Source: Bacteroidota bacterium
Lineage (GTDB): Bacteria > Bacteroidota > Ignavibacteria > Ignavibacteriales > Ignavibacteriaceae
Assembly: GCA_022573715.1 (NCBI GenBank)
Contig: JACZTL010000003.1
Coordinates: 62,001 to 126,000, forward strand
Direction of reading: 5' to 3'
DNA length: 64,000 nt
The notes under the pieces are model-generated. The model was not told the DNA's origin. It was given only the letters and a program-made list of their open reading frames with translations, and ran no database searches. Of this stretch, positions 1-8,353 are shown in pieces. Each line of letters opens with the position of its first letter. Positions within the stretch are counted from its first letter, which is position 1. Position numbers and translations under genes: made by a program.

Positions 1-1406
1 TCTTTAATACCGGGAATATTTTTGTACGCTTTGGTTTCAATATCGTAATATTCTTTCTTTCCGTTGTTTATATTATAGAATGTATTTATTCCGCTCTTAA
101 GCATATCGTAAACCCACTTAGCAGGTTTCATTCCTGCTTCTTCCATTATCTTTAATGTCTTTTCAACACCCAAAGTATCCCAGGTTTCAAACGGACCCAG
201 TTCCCAGCCGAAACCGGCTTTCAAGCCGTCATCTATTTTGTAGATTTCTTTCGATATTTCAGGAATACGATTTGACGAATATTGGAAGACATAAAAATAA
301 AGTTTCTTTAAAAACTCACCGGCTTTGTCTTTTGAGGCAACAAGCATTTTTATTCTATCTCTTAGATCGTCAACCGGTTTTGCTGCTGCAACGGATGCAA
401 ATTTCGGTTTAACTGAAGGACCGTATTCACCTGTATCAATGTTTAATTCTAAAATAACGCGTTTACCTTCTTCATCTTTTGTCTTTTTATAAAATCCTTG
501 TTTTGTTTTATCCCCCAGCCAATTGTTTTTAATCATCGTTTCAACAAAATCTGGTATTACAAATAAATCTCTTGATTCATCTTCGGGACAATCTTTGTAG
601 AGATTATTTGCAACGTTCACTAGTATATCAATACCCACAACATCGGCTGTTCTAAAAGTGGCAGACTTCGGTTTACCTGTAAGCGGCCCTGTTAATGAAT
701 CCACTTCTTTTATTGTAAATCCCATTTCCTTCATCAATTTGAAAACAGTCATCATGCTGAAAACACCAATTCTGTTGGCAATAAATGCAGGTGTATCTTT
801 GCACAATACAGTTGTTTTTCCGAGGTAAAGATCGCCGTAGTGCATTAAGAAATTTACAACCTCAGGGTCGGTTTTGGGGGAAGGAATTATTTCGAGTAAC
901 TGCAGGTATCTCGGCGGATTGAAAAAGTGAGTTCCGCAAAAATGTTTTTGAAAATCTTCGCTTCTACCTTCAATTATAAAATGAATGGGGATGCCCGATG
1001 TGTTAGTAGTTATTAAAGTCCCGTCTTTTCTGAATTGCTCAACTTTCTCGAAAAGCAATTTTTTAATCTCAAGATTTTCAACCACCACTTCTATAATCCA
1101 GTCAACTTCTCCGAGCCAATTCATATTATCATCAAAATTGCCTGTGGTAACAAGAGAGGACACCTTTTTATTAAAAACAGGGGAAGGTTTTTCTTTTAAG
1201 ATATTGGAAAAATTTTCGTTTACAATTCTGTTACGAACAGCAGGGCTTTCGAGAGAAAGCCCTTTTTGCTTCTCTTTCTCATTTAATTCTTTGGGTGGTA
1301 TATCCAATAAATATACTTTACATCCTATGTTTGCAAAATGCAAAGCTATTCTTGAACCCATTACTCCCGAGCCCAAAACCGCTACTTTATTTATTTTTCT
1401 TTTCAT
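1..1406 (-). CDS. 3-hydroxyacyl-CoA dehydrogenase, FadN-like (3' end cut by window edge)
   Basis: Oxidises 3-hydroxyacyl-CoA to 3-ketoacyl-CoA with NAD+ in fatty-acid beta-oxidation (cytoplasm). The frame is open from an ATG at 1406 to the left edge, giving about 468 residues without a stop. An N-terminal Rossmann motif GSGVMG (residues 12-17), the HFFNPP block near residue 162 and the ANRIG block near 210 identify the NAD-binding and C-terminal domains of the family. The residues near the left edge (GWELGPFETWD) belong to the second C-terminal domain; a hydratase domain as in Bacillus FadN (about 790 residues) would lie beyond the edge and cannot be seen. It follows the acyl-CoA ligase gene by 29 nt, so the two are probably co-transcribed. 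Confidence 0.9.
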   Translation of the reverse strand, partial: MKRKINKVAVLGSGVMGSRIALHFANIGCKVYLLDIPPKELNEKEKQKGLSLESPAVRNRIVNENFSNILKEKPSPVFNKKVSSLVTTGNFDDNMNWLGEVDWIIEVVVENLEIKKLLFEKVEQFRKDGTLITTNTSGIPIHFIIEGRSEDFQKHFCGTHFFNPPRYLQLLEIIPSPKTDPEVVNFLMHYGDLYLGKTTVLCKDTPAFIANRIGVFSMMTVFKLMKEMGFTIKEVDSLTGPLTGKPKSATFRTADVVGIDILVNVANNLYKDCPEDESRDLFVIPDFVETMIKNNWLGDKTKQGFYKKTKDEEGKRVILELNIDTGEYGPSVKPKFASVAAAKPVDDLRDRIKMLVASKDKAGEFLKKLYFYVFQYSSNRIPEISKEIYKIDDGLKAGFGWELGPFETWDTLGVEKTLKIMEEAGMKPAKWVYDMLKSGINTFYNINNGKKEYYDIETKAYKNIPGIK

Positions 1407-1435
1407 AATTTTTTCTTTAATTATTTATTATTCTT

Positions 1436-3229
1436 TTATTGACCTACTGAATTATCTTTGTAAATACTTTCTATTTCTTTTTGATATTTTTCTTTTATCA
1501 CCTTTCTCTTAAGCTTTAACGTAGGCGTTATTTCCCCTGTTTCCACTGACCAGGGGTCTGAAACAAGTGCAATTTTTTTAACTTGCTGAATATGATCGAA
1601 TCGCTTGTTATACTTATTCACTTCCTTCATAATCCTGTTTTTAACTCTTTCGGACTTAATCATTTCGTAATTGGATTCGAAATGCAAACCTTTACCTTTG
1701 TACCATTTTTTTAAGAAACCAAACTCTGGCAATATTAAGGCACCTGCAAATTTTTCATTTTCACCTACAACCATTATGTATTCAATAAAAAAAGATTCCA
1801 TCATTTTGTTTTCAATCGGTTGAGGTATAATAAATTTTCCTCCGCTTGTTTTAAATATTTCTTTTAATCTCCCTGTAATTTTCAAGAAATCTCCATCAAC
1901 AAATTTGCCTGTATCACCTGTGTGGAACCACCCTTTTTCATCAATCGCTTTTTTTGTATCATCAGGTCTGTTATAATATTCTTTCATAATATTCGGACCT
2001 TTAGCAAGAATTTCACCGTTTTCAGCTATTTTAATTTCAACACCGGGTATTGTCCGTCCCACAGTTCCTAAATTGTAATTACCCTTCTCAAATGTGTTAC
2101 TTGTTAAAACCGGAGAGGTTTCTGTTAACCCGTAACCTTGAATTATTTGAATACCTGCAGCAGTAAAAATTCTTGAAAGCCTTGGTTGCAATGTGGCAGA
2201 GCCGGAAATTATACCTTTTATCTCACCTCCCAATCCCTCAATCCATTTGTTAAAGACAAGCATTCTTGCAAAGAATAACCTTAAGTTGTAAAACCAATTG
2301 TTATTTCCCAAATGATCAAAATGATTTGCTAAATTTACAGTCCACCAAAAAATAGTTTTTTTAATAAAACTAAGATCACGAGCCCTAGACATAATCTTTT
2401 CATAAATTTTTTCGAGCAGTCTTGGAACGGTTACAAAATAATGTGGTTTTACTTCTTTTATATTTTCACCTAATTTTTCCATACTTTCAGGATAATGCAC
2501 AGAGCGGCCAAAATAGATGTAAGAATAAACCGCAGTTCTTTCAAAAATGTGGCAAAGGGGTAAAAAACTTATTGTCCTGCTAAAAGTATCGTGAGGCATA
2601 ATCTCTGCAAGTGAAATTACATTGCTTATAATATTAAAATGTGTGAGCTTAACACCCTTAGGTTCACCTGTAGTACCTGAAGTATAAATAATTGTTGCAA
2701 GATCATCTTGAGTTATTTGTTCTATTAATTTATTGAGCACTTCTCTGTTACCTTCATCCGCCTTTTCAATTATTTCACTCCAGTGATTTGCATTATCAAC
2801 CTTATCAAAAGAATATATTCCCTGAAGATTGTTCTCAATTCTTTTTTCAACATTCTTAACTTTTTTATACAAATCTTTGTTCTCAACAAAAACAATCTTT
2901 ACGCCTGCGTCTTCAAAAATGTACTTATAGTTATCTTCACTCATATTCGGATACAGCGGAACATTTACAGCCCCGATTTGTAAAATGCCAATATCAACAA
3001 AATTCCATTCAACTCGATTTCCGGAAATTATACCAATTTTATCGCCGGGATTAACCCCCAATCTAATTAAACCCAGACTCACCTTATCGATAATTTCTTT
3101 GGCTTTTTTAGTAGAGTAACTTCTCCAGCTCCCGGTAACCTTATCACAAAAAGCTTTACCGAGAGGATAGTTTTCCATTTGAAAAGGAATTAGATCAATT
3201 ATTCTGTTCTTTTTTAATTTAGTTGGCAT
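1436..3229 (-). CDS. long-chain fatty acid-CoA ligase (AMP-forming)
   Basis: Activates fatty acids to acyl-CoA through an acyl-adenylate. At 597 residues it has the length of FadD15-type ligases. The P-loop-like motif YTSGTTGEPKG is at 182-192, followed by GYGLTETSP and the hinge region GWFHTGDTG...ITGRLKE with the catalytic lysine region KTSGGKFI. It begins with ATG at 3229 and lies upstream of the hydroxyacyl-CoA dehydrogenase, so the pair links activation with beta-oxidation. The promoter region is shared with a divergent ScfR-like regulator gene, which makes acyl-CoA-responsive control likely (inference). Confidence 0.95.
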   Translation of the reverse strand: MPTKLKKNRIIDLIPFQMENYPLGKAFCDKVTGSWRSYSTKKAKEIIDKVSLGLIRLGVNPGDKIGIISGNRVEWNFVDIGILQIGAVNVPLYPNMSEDNYKYIFEDAGVKIVFVENKDLYKKVKNVEKRIENNLQGIYSFDKVDNANHWSEIIEKADEGNREVLNKLIEQITQDDLATIIYTSGTTGEPKGVKLTHFNIISNVISLAEIMPHDTFSRTISFLPLCHIFERTAVYSYIYFGRSVHYPESMEKLGENIKEVKPHYFVTVPRLLEKIYEKIMSRARDLSFIKKTIFWWTVNLANHFDHLGNNNWFYNLRLFFARMLVFNKWIEGLGGEIKGIISGSATLQPRLSRIFTAAGIQIIQGYGLTETSPVLTSNTFEKGNYNLGTVGRTIPGVEIKIAENGEILAKGPNIMKEYYNRPDDTKKAIDEKGWFHTGDTGKFVDGDFLKITGRLKEIFKTSGGKFIIPQPIENKMMESFFIEYIMVVGENEKFAGALILPEFGFLKKWYKGKGLHFESNYEMIKSERVKNRIMKEVNKYNKRFDHIQQVKKIALVSDPWSVETGEITPTLKLKRKVIKEKYQKEIESIYKDNSVGQ

Positions 3230-3286
3230 AATTAAATCTGTTTAATTTAATTAGATAGAAATTAAAAACTAATTTTTATATATGCA

Positions 3287-3300
3287 AGCGAAATTTCGCT
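3287..3300. promoter_or_regulatory. 14-bp perfect palindrome in divergent promoter region, candidate ScfR operator
   Basis: AGCGAAATTTCGCT is a perfect palindrome inside the 174-bp gap between the acyl-CoA ligase (-) and the regulator gene (+). A related imperfect copy, TGAAATTCTGCT, follows a few bases later. The placement between a ScfR-type regulator and a fatty-acid operon fits an operator for autoregulation and for control of the ligase. Binding is inferred, not shown. Confidence 0.45.
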
Positions 3301-3403
3301 AATAATGAAATTCTGCTAATTTTGTTTGAAGTATATTTCTTTTTTTCTATATTGAAATATCAATTTATTATTTACAAGACAAAAAATATAATTTTATAAA
3401 TAA

Positions 3404-4909
3404 GTGATTTTAAGTAACAATAACATAAAATTGATATTCGGATTAAAGCTAAAACAGCTTAGATTGAATAAAAAATTGTCGATTTCCCAACTTTCTAAAA
3501 AAAGTGGAATTTCAATTTCATATTTAAATGAAATCGAAAACGGAAAGAAATATCCTAAATCCGATAAGATTGCTGCGATATCTTCCGCTTTAAATGTTAC
3601 ATATGATAACCTTGTCTCATTAAAACTTACAAAAAAATTAAAACCGATTGCAGATCTTTTAGAGTCAAATATTTTAGAACAACTTCCATTAGATCATTAT
3701 GGAATTGATTTAAATAAGCTGGTAGTTTTATTATCAAACGCTTCTCTTCCTCTTAGTGCTCTTGTTTCAACAATAGTCGAGCTTGCAAAAAATTCGGAAA
3801 TGAGTGAGCAGAATTTTAGTAGAACAGCACTACGCACTTATAAAGAATTTAACGAAAACTATTTTGAAGATATTGAAAAAAGTGTTGATAAAATTATAGC
3901 CAAACATAAAATCTCGCAAAAAGGTGCCATTAAAAGCAGTTTATTGATTAAAATACTTACCGATAAATACAATTATATAATTGATAAGGATACTTTGAAT
4001 AAATATTCTAATCTCTCGGGTATTAGGTCAGTTGTAATACCCGGTAATAAAAACATGCTTCTGCTAAATAAAAATTTAAGTGAATCTCAATTAACTTTTA
4101 CATTAGGAAAAGAATTGGGATACAATTTTTTAAATTTGAAGGATAGAAATTTTGCTTATTCGCAAATGAAAGTTGATTCATTTGATCAATTACTGAATAA
4201 TTTTAGGGCATCATATTTTTCATCTGCATTGATATTGAACAAACAAAAATTAACAAAAGATCTTAAAGCTTTTTTTAACAAGAAAAAATGGGACCCAAAA
4301 TCTTTGCAGGTATTGTTTAATAAGTATAATTCTTCACCGGAGATGACCTTCCAAAGAATTACCGCTTTGGCTTCTAAATATTTTAACCTTAACAGTGTGT
4401 TTTTTCTTCGTTTTAATACAACGAATGATAATCGTGAGTATAATCTTATTAAAGAATTAAGGCTTAATTTGAATGAAAATCAGGGAGGTTACGCCACAGA
4501 AGAACACTATTGTCGCAGGTGGGTATCTTTATCTGTATTGAACAAAGCAAAAAAATACGGTATAAAAAATAAAACAAAAAAATTATTTATAGATGCTCAA
4601 ATATCAGAATTCTACGTTTCAAAAAATAAATATTTCTGTTTTGCAGTCGGCAATACAAATTCACCTTTTAGTGAAAATTACTCAAGTGTTACTCTGGGAT
4701 TTTTGCTCAACGATAATTTTAAAAAACAGGTAAAATTTTGGAACGATCCGAATATTAAAGAAAGAGAAGTGAATGACACTTGCGAAAGATGTATGATTAA
4801 AAACTGCAAAGAAAGAGCTTCAGCTCCAACAAAAGCTGAAGAGCAGAATAACGTAGAAAAAATACGAGAAACGATAGCTGAAATGATTGAACAACTAAAT
4901 AAAGAATAA
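3404..4909 (+). CDS. XRE-family regulator with IrrE-like and ScfR C-terminal domains (RamB/PrpR-like)
   Basis: Predicted transcription regulator of 501 residues, starting at GTG. An N-terminal XRE helix-turn-helix (about 10-70, with LSISQLSKKSGISISYLNEI) is followed by an ImmA/IrrE-like region and a C-terminal ScfR domain with the CRRW block and three cysteines, C460, C463 and C468 (CERCMIKNC), then KERASAP. ScfR proteins such as RamB and PrpR/MccR sense short acyl-CoAs and control acetate, propionate or glyoxylate metabolism; an Fe-S cluster has been reported for mycobacterial PrpR. The HExxH zinc motif of IrrE peptidases is degenerate here (KELGY, 236-240), so a sensor role without proteolysis is likely. 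It is divergent from the fatty-acid genes it probably controls. Confidence 0.85.
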   Translation: MILSNNNIKLIFGLKLKQLRLNKKLSISQLSKKSGISISYLNEIENGKKYPKSDKIAAISSALNVTYDNLVSLKLTKKLKPIADLLESNILEQLPLDHYGIDLNKLVVLLSNASLPLSALVSTIVELAKNSEMSEQNFSRTALRTYKEFNENYFEDIEKSVDKIIAKHKISQKGAIKSSLLIKILTDKYNYIIDKDTLNKYSNLSGIRSVVIPGNKNMLLLNKNLSESQLTFTLGKELGYNFLNLKDRNFAYSQMKVDSFDQLLNNFRASYFSSALILNKQKLTKDLKAFFNKKKWDPKSLQVLFNKYNSSPEMTFQRITALASKYFNLNSVFFLRFNTTNDNREYNLIKELRLNLNENQGGYATEEHYCRRWVSLSVLNKAKKYGIKNKTKKLFIDAQISEFYVSKNKYFCFAVGNTNSPFSENYSSVTLGFLLNDNFKKQVKFWNDPNIKEREVNDTCERCMIKNCKERASAPTKAEEQNNVEKIRETIAEMIEQLNKE

Positions 4910-4917
4910 CCTGTTAA

Positions 4918-5364
4918 TTAAGCGGGATTATTCTCAACTTCTTTTTCATAATTTCTTACGGCTTTTCTAAAATAATCCGGCAGCGTAACTGTCTGTTGAG
5001 TTTTATAATTAAAACCTACCATTTTAGTGACAGATGACGAAGCAATAATTTTTCCATTGTTATTATTTATTACTATCAATATTTCAAAATCAAAACTTTT
5101 TTTGCCAAGTTTAAAAATGCGTGTATATATTTCTAATTTATCTCTAAGTTTTATCTGATTAAAATAATTGATTTCAACCTTAGCAATCACAGCCTGGTAA
5201 TCCAAGTTCTCTTTACTTAAGTAAAGTATATTATTAAAGTAGTTTATCCTTGCTTCCTCCAAATACGTAAGGTACTTTGCATTGTTAACGTGCCCCATTG
5301 CATCAAGATCTGAGAAGCGAATATTCATTTGAATTTTATGTTTAAATAATGATAAGTCATCCAT
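4918..5364 (-). CDS. acyl-CoA thioesterase, YbgC/FadM-type hotdog fold
   Basis: Hydrolyses acyl-CoA thioesters (4HBT hotdog family). The 148-residue protein carries RFSDLDAMGHVNNAKYLTYL near residues 16-35, the family's catalytic Asp and HVNN block. Its ATG is at 5364. It is convergent with the ScfR-like regulator, whose stop is only 8 nt away. The location next to beta-oxidation genes suggests a role in fatty-acid turnover, but the substrate cannot be read from the sequence. Confidence 0.85.
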   Translation of the reverse strand: MDDLSLFKHKIQMNIRFSDLDAMGHVNNAKYLTYLEEARINYFNNILYLSKENLDYQAVIAKVEINYFNQIKLRDKLEIYTRIFKLGKKSFDFEILIVINNNNGKIIASSSVTKMVGFNYKTQQTVTLPDYFRKAVRNYEKEVENNPA

Positions 5365-5479
5365 ATTAAAAACCTTTTTATTTAAAATTAAGTTAAAAAC
5401 TAAAATATTTTTTAATATTCTATATCACAACTTTTTAATTAATTAAAAATTATAATTCTATATAATTATCGTTGATTAC

Positions 5480-6223
5480 TTGGCAATTAGAAACTTTATA
5501 ATAATCGCACACAGGGGCGAATCTTATGACGCACCTGAAAATACTTTAGCATCGGTTAATTTAGCTTGGGAACGAGGAGCCGATGCCGTTGAAGTAGATA
5601 TTAGAATGACAAAAGATAAAAAAATTGTTGTAATTCACGATAGCACAACCAAAAGAACCGGTAATAAAAATTATAAAATTGAAGAATGTTTATATAATAA
5701 ATTAAAAAACATTAATATTGGTTTTATAAACGGGATCAAATACAAAGCAGAAACAATACCTTTGTTGACCGATGTGATAAAGACGATTCCCGAAGATAAA
5801 TTGTTGTTGATTGATATAAAAATAGGTAAAGAGATTATTCCTTATTTAGAAAGCATAATCAGCAGTGTTAGACATCAAAAAGAGAATATCATTTTAATAA
5901 GTGAAAAATACGAGATACTAAAAAAACTTAAGCAAAAAATTCCTGAAGTAGAAACTTATTTAATATTAGAAAAAAAATGGTGTTGGTTTGGTTTTAATGC
6001 TAAACAAATTTTAAAAAAATGTAAAGCAATCGGATTAGAAGGAATTGATATAAAAGACGGAATATATCTAACGAAAGAATTTATAGAATCAATAAAAAAT
6101 GCCCGTGTTAAAATTTATACATGGACGGTCAATGATCCGGCAAGAGCACAAATTTTATTTAACAACGGTATAAATGGAATAACAACAGATAGAGCAAATT
6201 GGCTGAAAGGAAAATTAAACTAA
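5480..6223 (+). CDS. glycerophosphodiester phosphodiesterase (GDPD)
   Basis: Hydrolyses glycerophosphodiesters to glycerol-3-phosphate and an alcohol. The 247-residue protein opens with the family signature IIAHRGES...APENTLAS, then GADAVEVDIRMTKD and VIHDSTTKRT, which hold the metal-binding Glu/Asp and the catalytic histidines. The C-terminal KIYTWTVND and GITTDR blocks complete the TIM barrel. No ATG is available; TTG at 5480 is the best start. No signal peptide is seen, so it is a cytoplasmic UgpQ-like enzyme rather than a periplasmic GlpQ. The next gene starts after 1 nt, so they are coupled. Confidence 0.9.
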   Translation: MAIRNFIIIAHRGESYDAPENTLASVNLAWERGADAVEVDIRMTKDKKIVVIHDSTTKRTGNKNYKIEECLYNKLKNINIGFINGIKYKAETIPLLTDVIKTIPEDKLLLIDIKIGKEIIPYLESIISSVRHQKENIILISEKYEILKKLKQKIPEVETYLILEKKWCWFGFNAKQILKKCKAIGLEGIDIKDGIYLTKEFIESIKNARVKIYTWTVNDPARAQILFNNGINGITTDRANWLKGKLN

Positions 6224-6224
6224 T

Positions 6225-7196
6225 ATGTCAAAGATAATAATAGGAATACACGGCTTGGGGAATCAGCCGCAAAAAGATTTATTGGAACAATGGTGGATTG
6301 CATCAATAAATGAAGGATTGGTAAAGATTGGATGCAAAGGTACAGTATTTAATTTTGAACTCATTTATTGGGCAGACGCTTTTCACTCTCAGCCTCTTAA
6401 TATTGACGAAACTGATAAAGACAGCAAGCTTTATTTATCTGAAAAATACTACCCAGCAAAAGACAAAAAAGAAATTGTTGAAAAAAATTTTAAGACAAAA
6501 ACTTTAAATTATTTAAAGAAACAGCTCGACGGTTTTTTGTTCAATGAAAAACTACATACAAACTTTCCATCTTTTACAGACCTTTTAATTAAGCATTTTT
6601 TCAAAGATCTAAATATTTATTTCACACAAAATTGTGTGGAAGAAAATAAATATGACTGCTTGGCAAAAGATGTCATCAGAGAAAAGTTGCACGAAGTATT
6701 TGATAAATATAAAAAAGCCGAGATAATGCTTATTGCACATTCTATGGGATCGATAATTTCTTACGATGTTCTCTTGCAAAATCAAAATGAATATGAGATA
6801 GACACTTTTATTTCCGAGGGATCACCTATTGCTGTTCCATTTATATACGGACAAATAAAACACAGCATTGTCGGAAATTCTTATAATGATTCAAAGCTTC
6901 CGACACCCGACAATATTAAAAGAGCTTGGTACAATCTTTATGATCAGGAAGATAAATTAGCACAGTATTCTGCATTACAAGATTTTTTTGAACCAAATAA
7001 GTACAATGTTATTCCGACTTCAGAGATTGTAAAAAACGATTATGAAGATAACGGTATAGAAAATCCTCATAAAATTTACGGTTATCTTCGTTCGGAAAGG
7101 AATGCAGAATTAATTGATGAATTTCTTTGCAGAGGAAAAAATAAAGTTGTTGTTTGGATTACAAAGAAATTTAAAAAATTGTTTACTAAACAGTAA
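6225..7196 (+). CDS. alpha/beta-hydrolase, lipase-like, unknown substrate
   Basis: A 323-residue protein with an oxyanion-hole block GIHGLGNQP at 7-15 and a nucleophile elbow AHSMGS (Ser173). WYNLYDQEDKLAQY near residue 230 could supply the Asp and NPHKIYGYL near 285 the His of a catalytic triad. No secretion signal is visible, so it is probably cytoplasmic. It is coupled to the GDPD gene (1-nt gap), hinting at a shared role in lipid or glycerophosphodiester turnover; that role is an inference. No close characterised family was recognised. Confidence 0.75.
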   Translation: MSKIIIGIHGLGNQPQKDLLEQWWIASINEGLVKIGCKGTVFNFELIYWADAFHSQPLNIDETDKDSKLYLSEKYYPAKDKKEIVEKNFKTKTLNYLKKQLDGFLFNEKLHTNFPSFTDLLIKHFFKDLNIYFTQNCVEENKYDCLAKDVIREKLHEVFDKYKKAEIMLIAHSMGSIISYDVLLQNQNEYEIDTFISEGSPIAVPFIYGQIKHSIVGNSYNDSKLPTPDNIKRAWYNLYDQEDKLAQYSALQDFFEPNKYNVIPTSEIVKNDYEDNGIENPHKIYGYLRSERNAELIDEFLCRGKNKVVVWITKKFKKLFTKQ

Positions 7197-7321
7197 ATTT
7201 TTTAACTATCAAATTAGGGATAACTTTCAGGCTGAGTAAAAGAACTATTTTTACTTCACTTTGGGTTGACAAGAAATCTGTTTTCTTAATTCCTTTTTTC
7301 AAGGAAATGACAGTCAATTAT

Positions 7322-8353
7322 TTATTCAAACACTTCTTTTAAAATCCTAATTGTTTCTTTTACATCTTCATCACTTACATCAAGATGAGTAATTGCCCTT
7401 AAAGAACCTACTCTACCGACAGACAAAAGCAAACCTTTTTCTTTGCATTTTTCCAATGCTTCATCTACGGACAGAGTTAAAGGCTCAAAAATAAGTATGT
7501 TGGTCTGCACAGCAGATAAATCAATTTTAAAATTCGGATTTTTATCGATAACATTGGCAAGCATTTTAGCTTTTTCGTGGTCTTCAATTAATCTTTCCCT
7601 GTTATTTTCCAATGCATACAAACCGGCAGCCGCAATTATACCTACTTGTCTCATTCCACCTCCGAAAGATTTCCTTACCCTGTAAGCTTCGGTTATAAAA
7701 TCTTTATCGCCTGCAATAATAGAACCTACAGGCGCACCCAAACCCTTTGAAAGACAACAAGAGATGCTGTCAAAGTGTGAGGCATATTCTGCAACGGAAA
7801 TATTTGTTGCAACTGAAGCGTTCCAGATTCTTGCACCGTCCAAATGTTTTTTTAAGCCGTACTTGTCTGCAAGTTTTTCAAGAACAATTATATTTTCAAT
7901 CGGATGAATTGTACCTCCGGCACGGTTGTGGGTATTTTCGACTTCTATAACTTTTGTGCGGGGCATATAATATGCACTCTTGGGTCTAATAAAAGGCTCA
8001 ACCTGTTCCGGTGTAATTACGCCCTGCTTCCCGTTAATCGGCAATAACTGAATGCCGCTCAATGCTGCCGGAGAGCCGGACTCGTAATTAAAAATGTGTG
8101 AATCACTTTCACATATTACCTCATCTGTAGGCTGTGTGTGTACATTTAAGCAAATTTGATTGCCCATTACTCCACTTGGTACATAAAGTGCAGCTTCTTT
8201 TCCTAAGAGTTCAGCGGCAAATTTTTCTAACTTGTTAACGGTCGGATCTTCTTTAAATACATCGTCACCGACTTCGGCTTCTGCCATCGTTTTCCTCATT
8301 TCGGGAGAGGGTTTTGTTACCGTGTCACTTCTTAGATCAATAAACTTATTCAT
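7322..8353 (-). CDS. ltaE: low-specificity L-threonine aldolase
   Basis: PLP enzyme cleaving L-threonine or L-allo-threonine to glycine and acetaldehyde. The 343-residue protein has the family opening IDLRSDTVTKP, the cofactor-binding HLDGARIWNAS (170-180) and the PLP lysine K203 in LSKGLGAPVG. Length is normal for GLY1/LtaE. Its ATG overlaps the stop of the upstream lnt gene by 4 nt (ATGA), so the two are translationally coupled. The gap downstream (7197-7321) separates it from a convergent gene and holds only a weak 6-bp hairpin near 7290-7306. Confidence 0.93.
   Translation of the reverse strand: MNKFIDLRSDTVTKPSPEMRKTMAEAEVGDDVFKEDPTVNKLEKFAAELLGKEAALYVPSGVMGNQICLNVHTQPTDEVICESDSHIFNYESGSPAALSGIQLLPINGKQGVITPEQVEPFIRPKSAYYMPRTKVIEVENTHNRAGGTIHPIENIIVLEKLADKYGLKKHLDGARIWNASVATNISVAEYASHFDSISCCLSKGLGAPVGSIIAGDKDFITEAYRVRKSFGGGMRQVGIIAAAGLYALENNRERLIEDHEKAKMLANVIDKNPNFKIDLSAVQTNILIFEPLTLSVDEALEKCKEKGLLLSVGRVGSLRAITHLDVSDEDVKETIRILKEVFE

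Noticed and set aside
5432-5449. 18-bp palindrome TTTTTAATTAATTAAAAA upstream of the GDPD gene
   Set aside because: It is made only of A and T in a very AT-rich gap, so chance is likely and no regulator is adjacent.
7290-7306. Short hairpin TTCCTT/AAGGAA between convergent genes
   Set aside because: Only 6 A/T-rich base pairs with no clear T-run; too weak to call a terminator.
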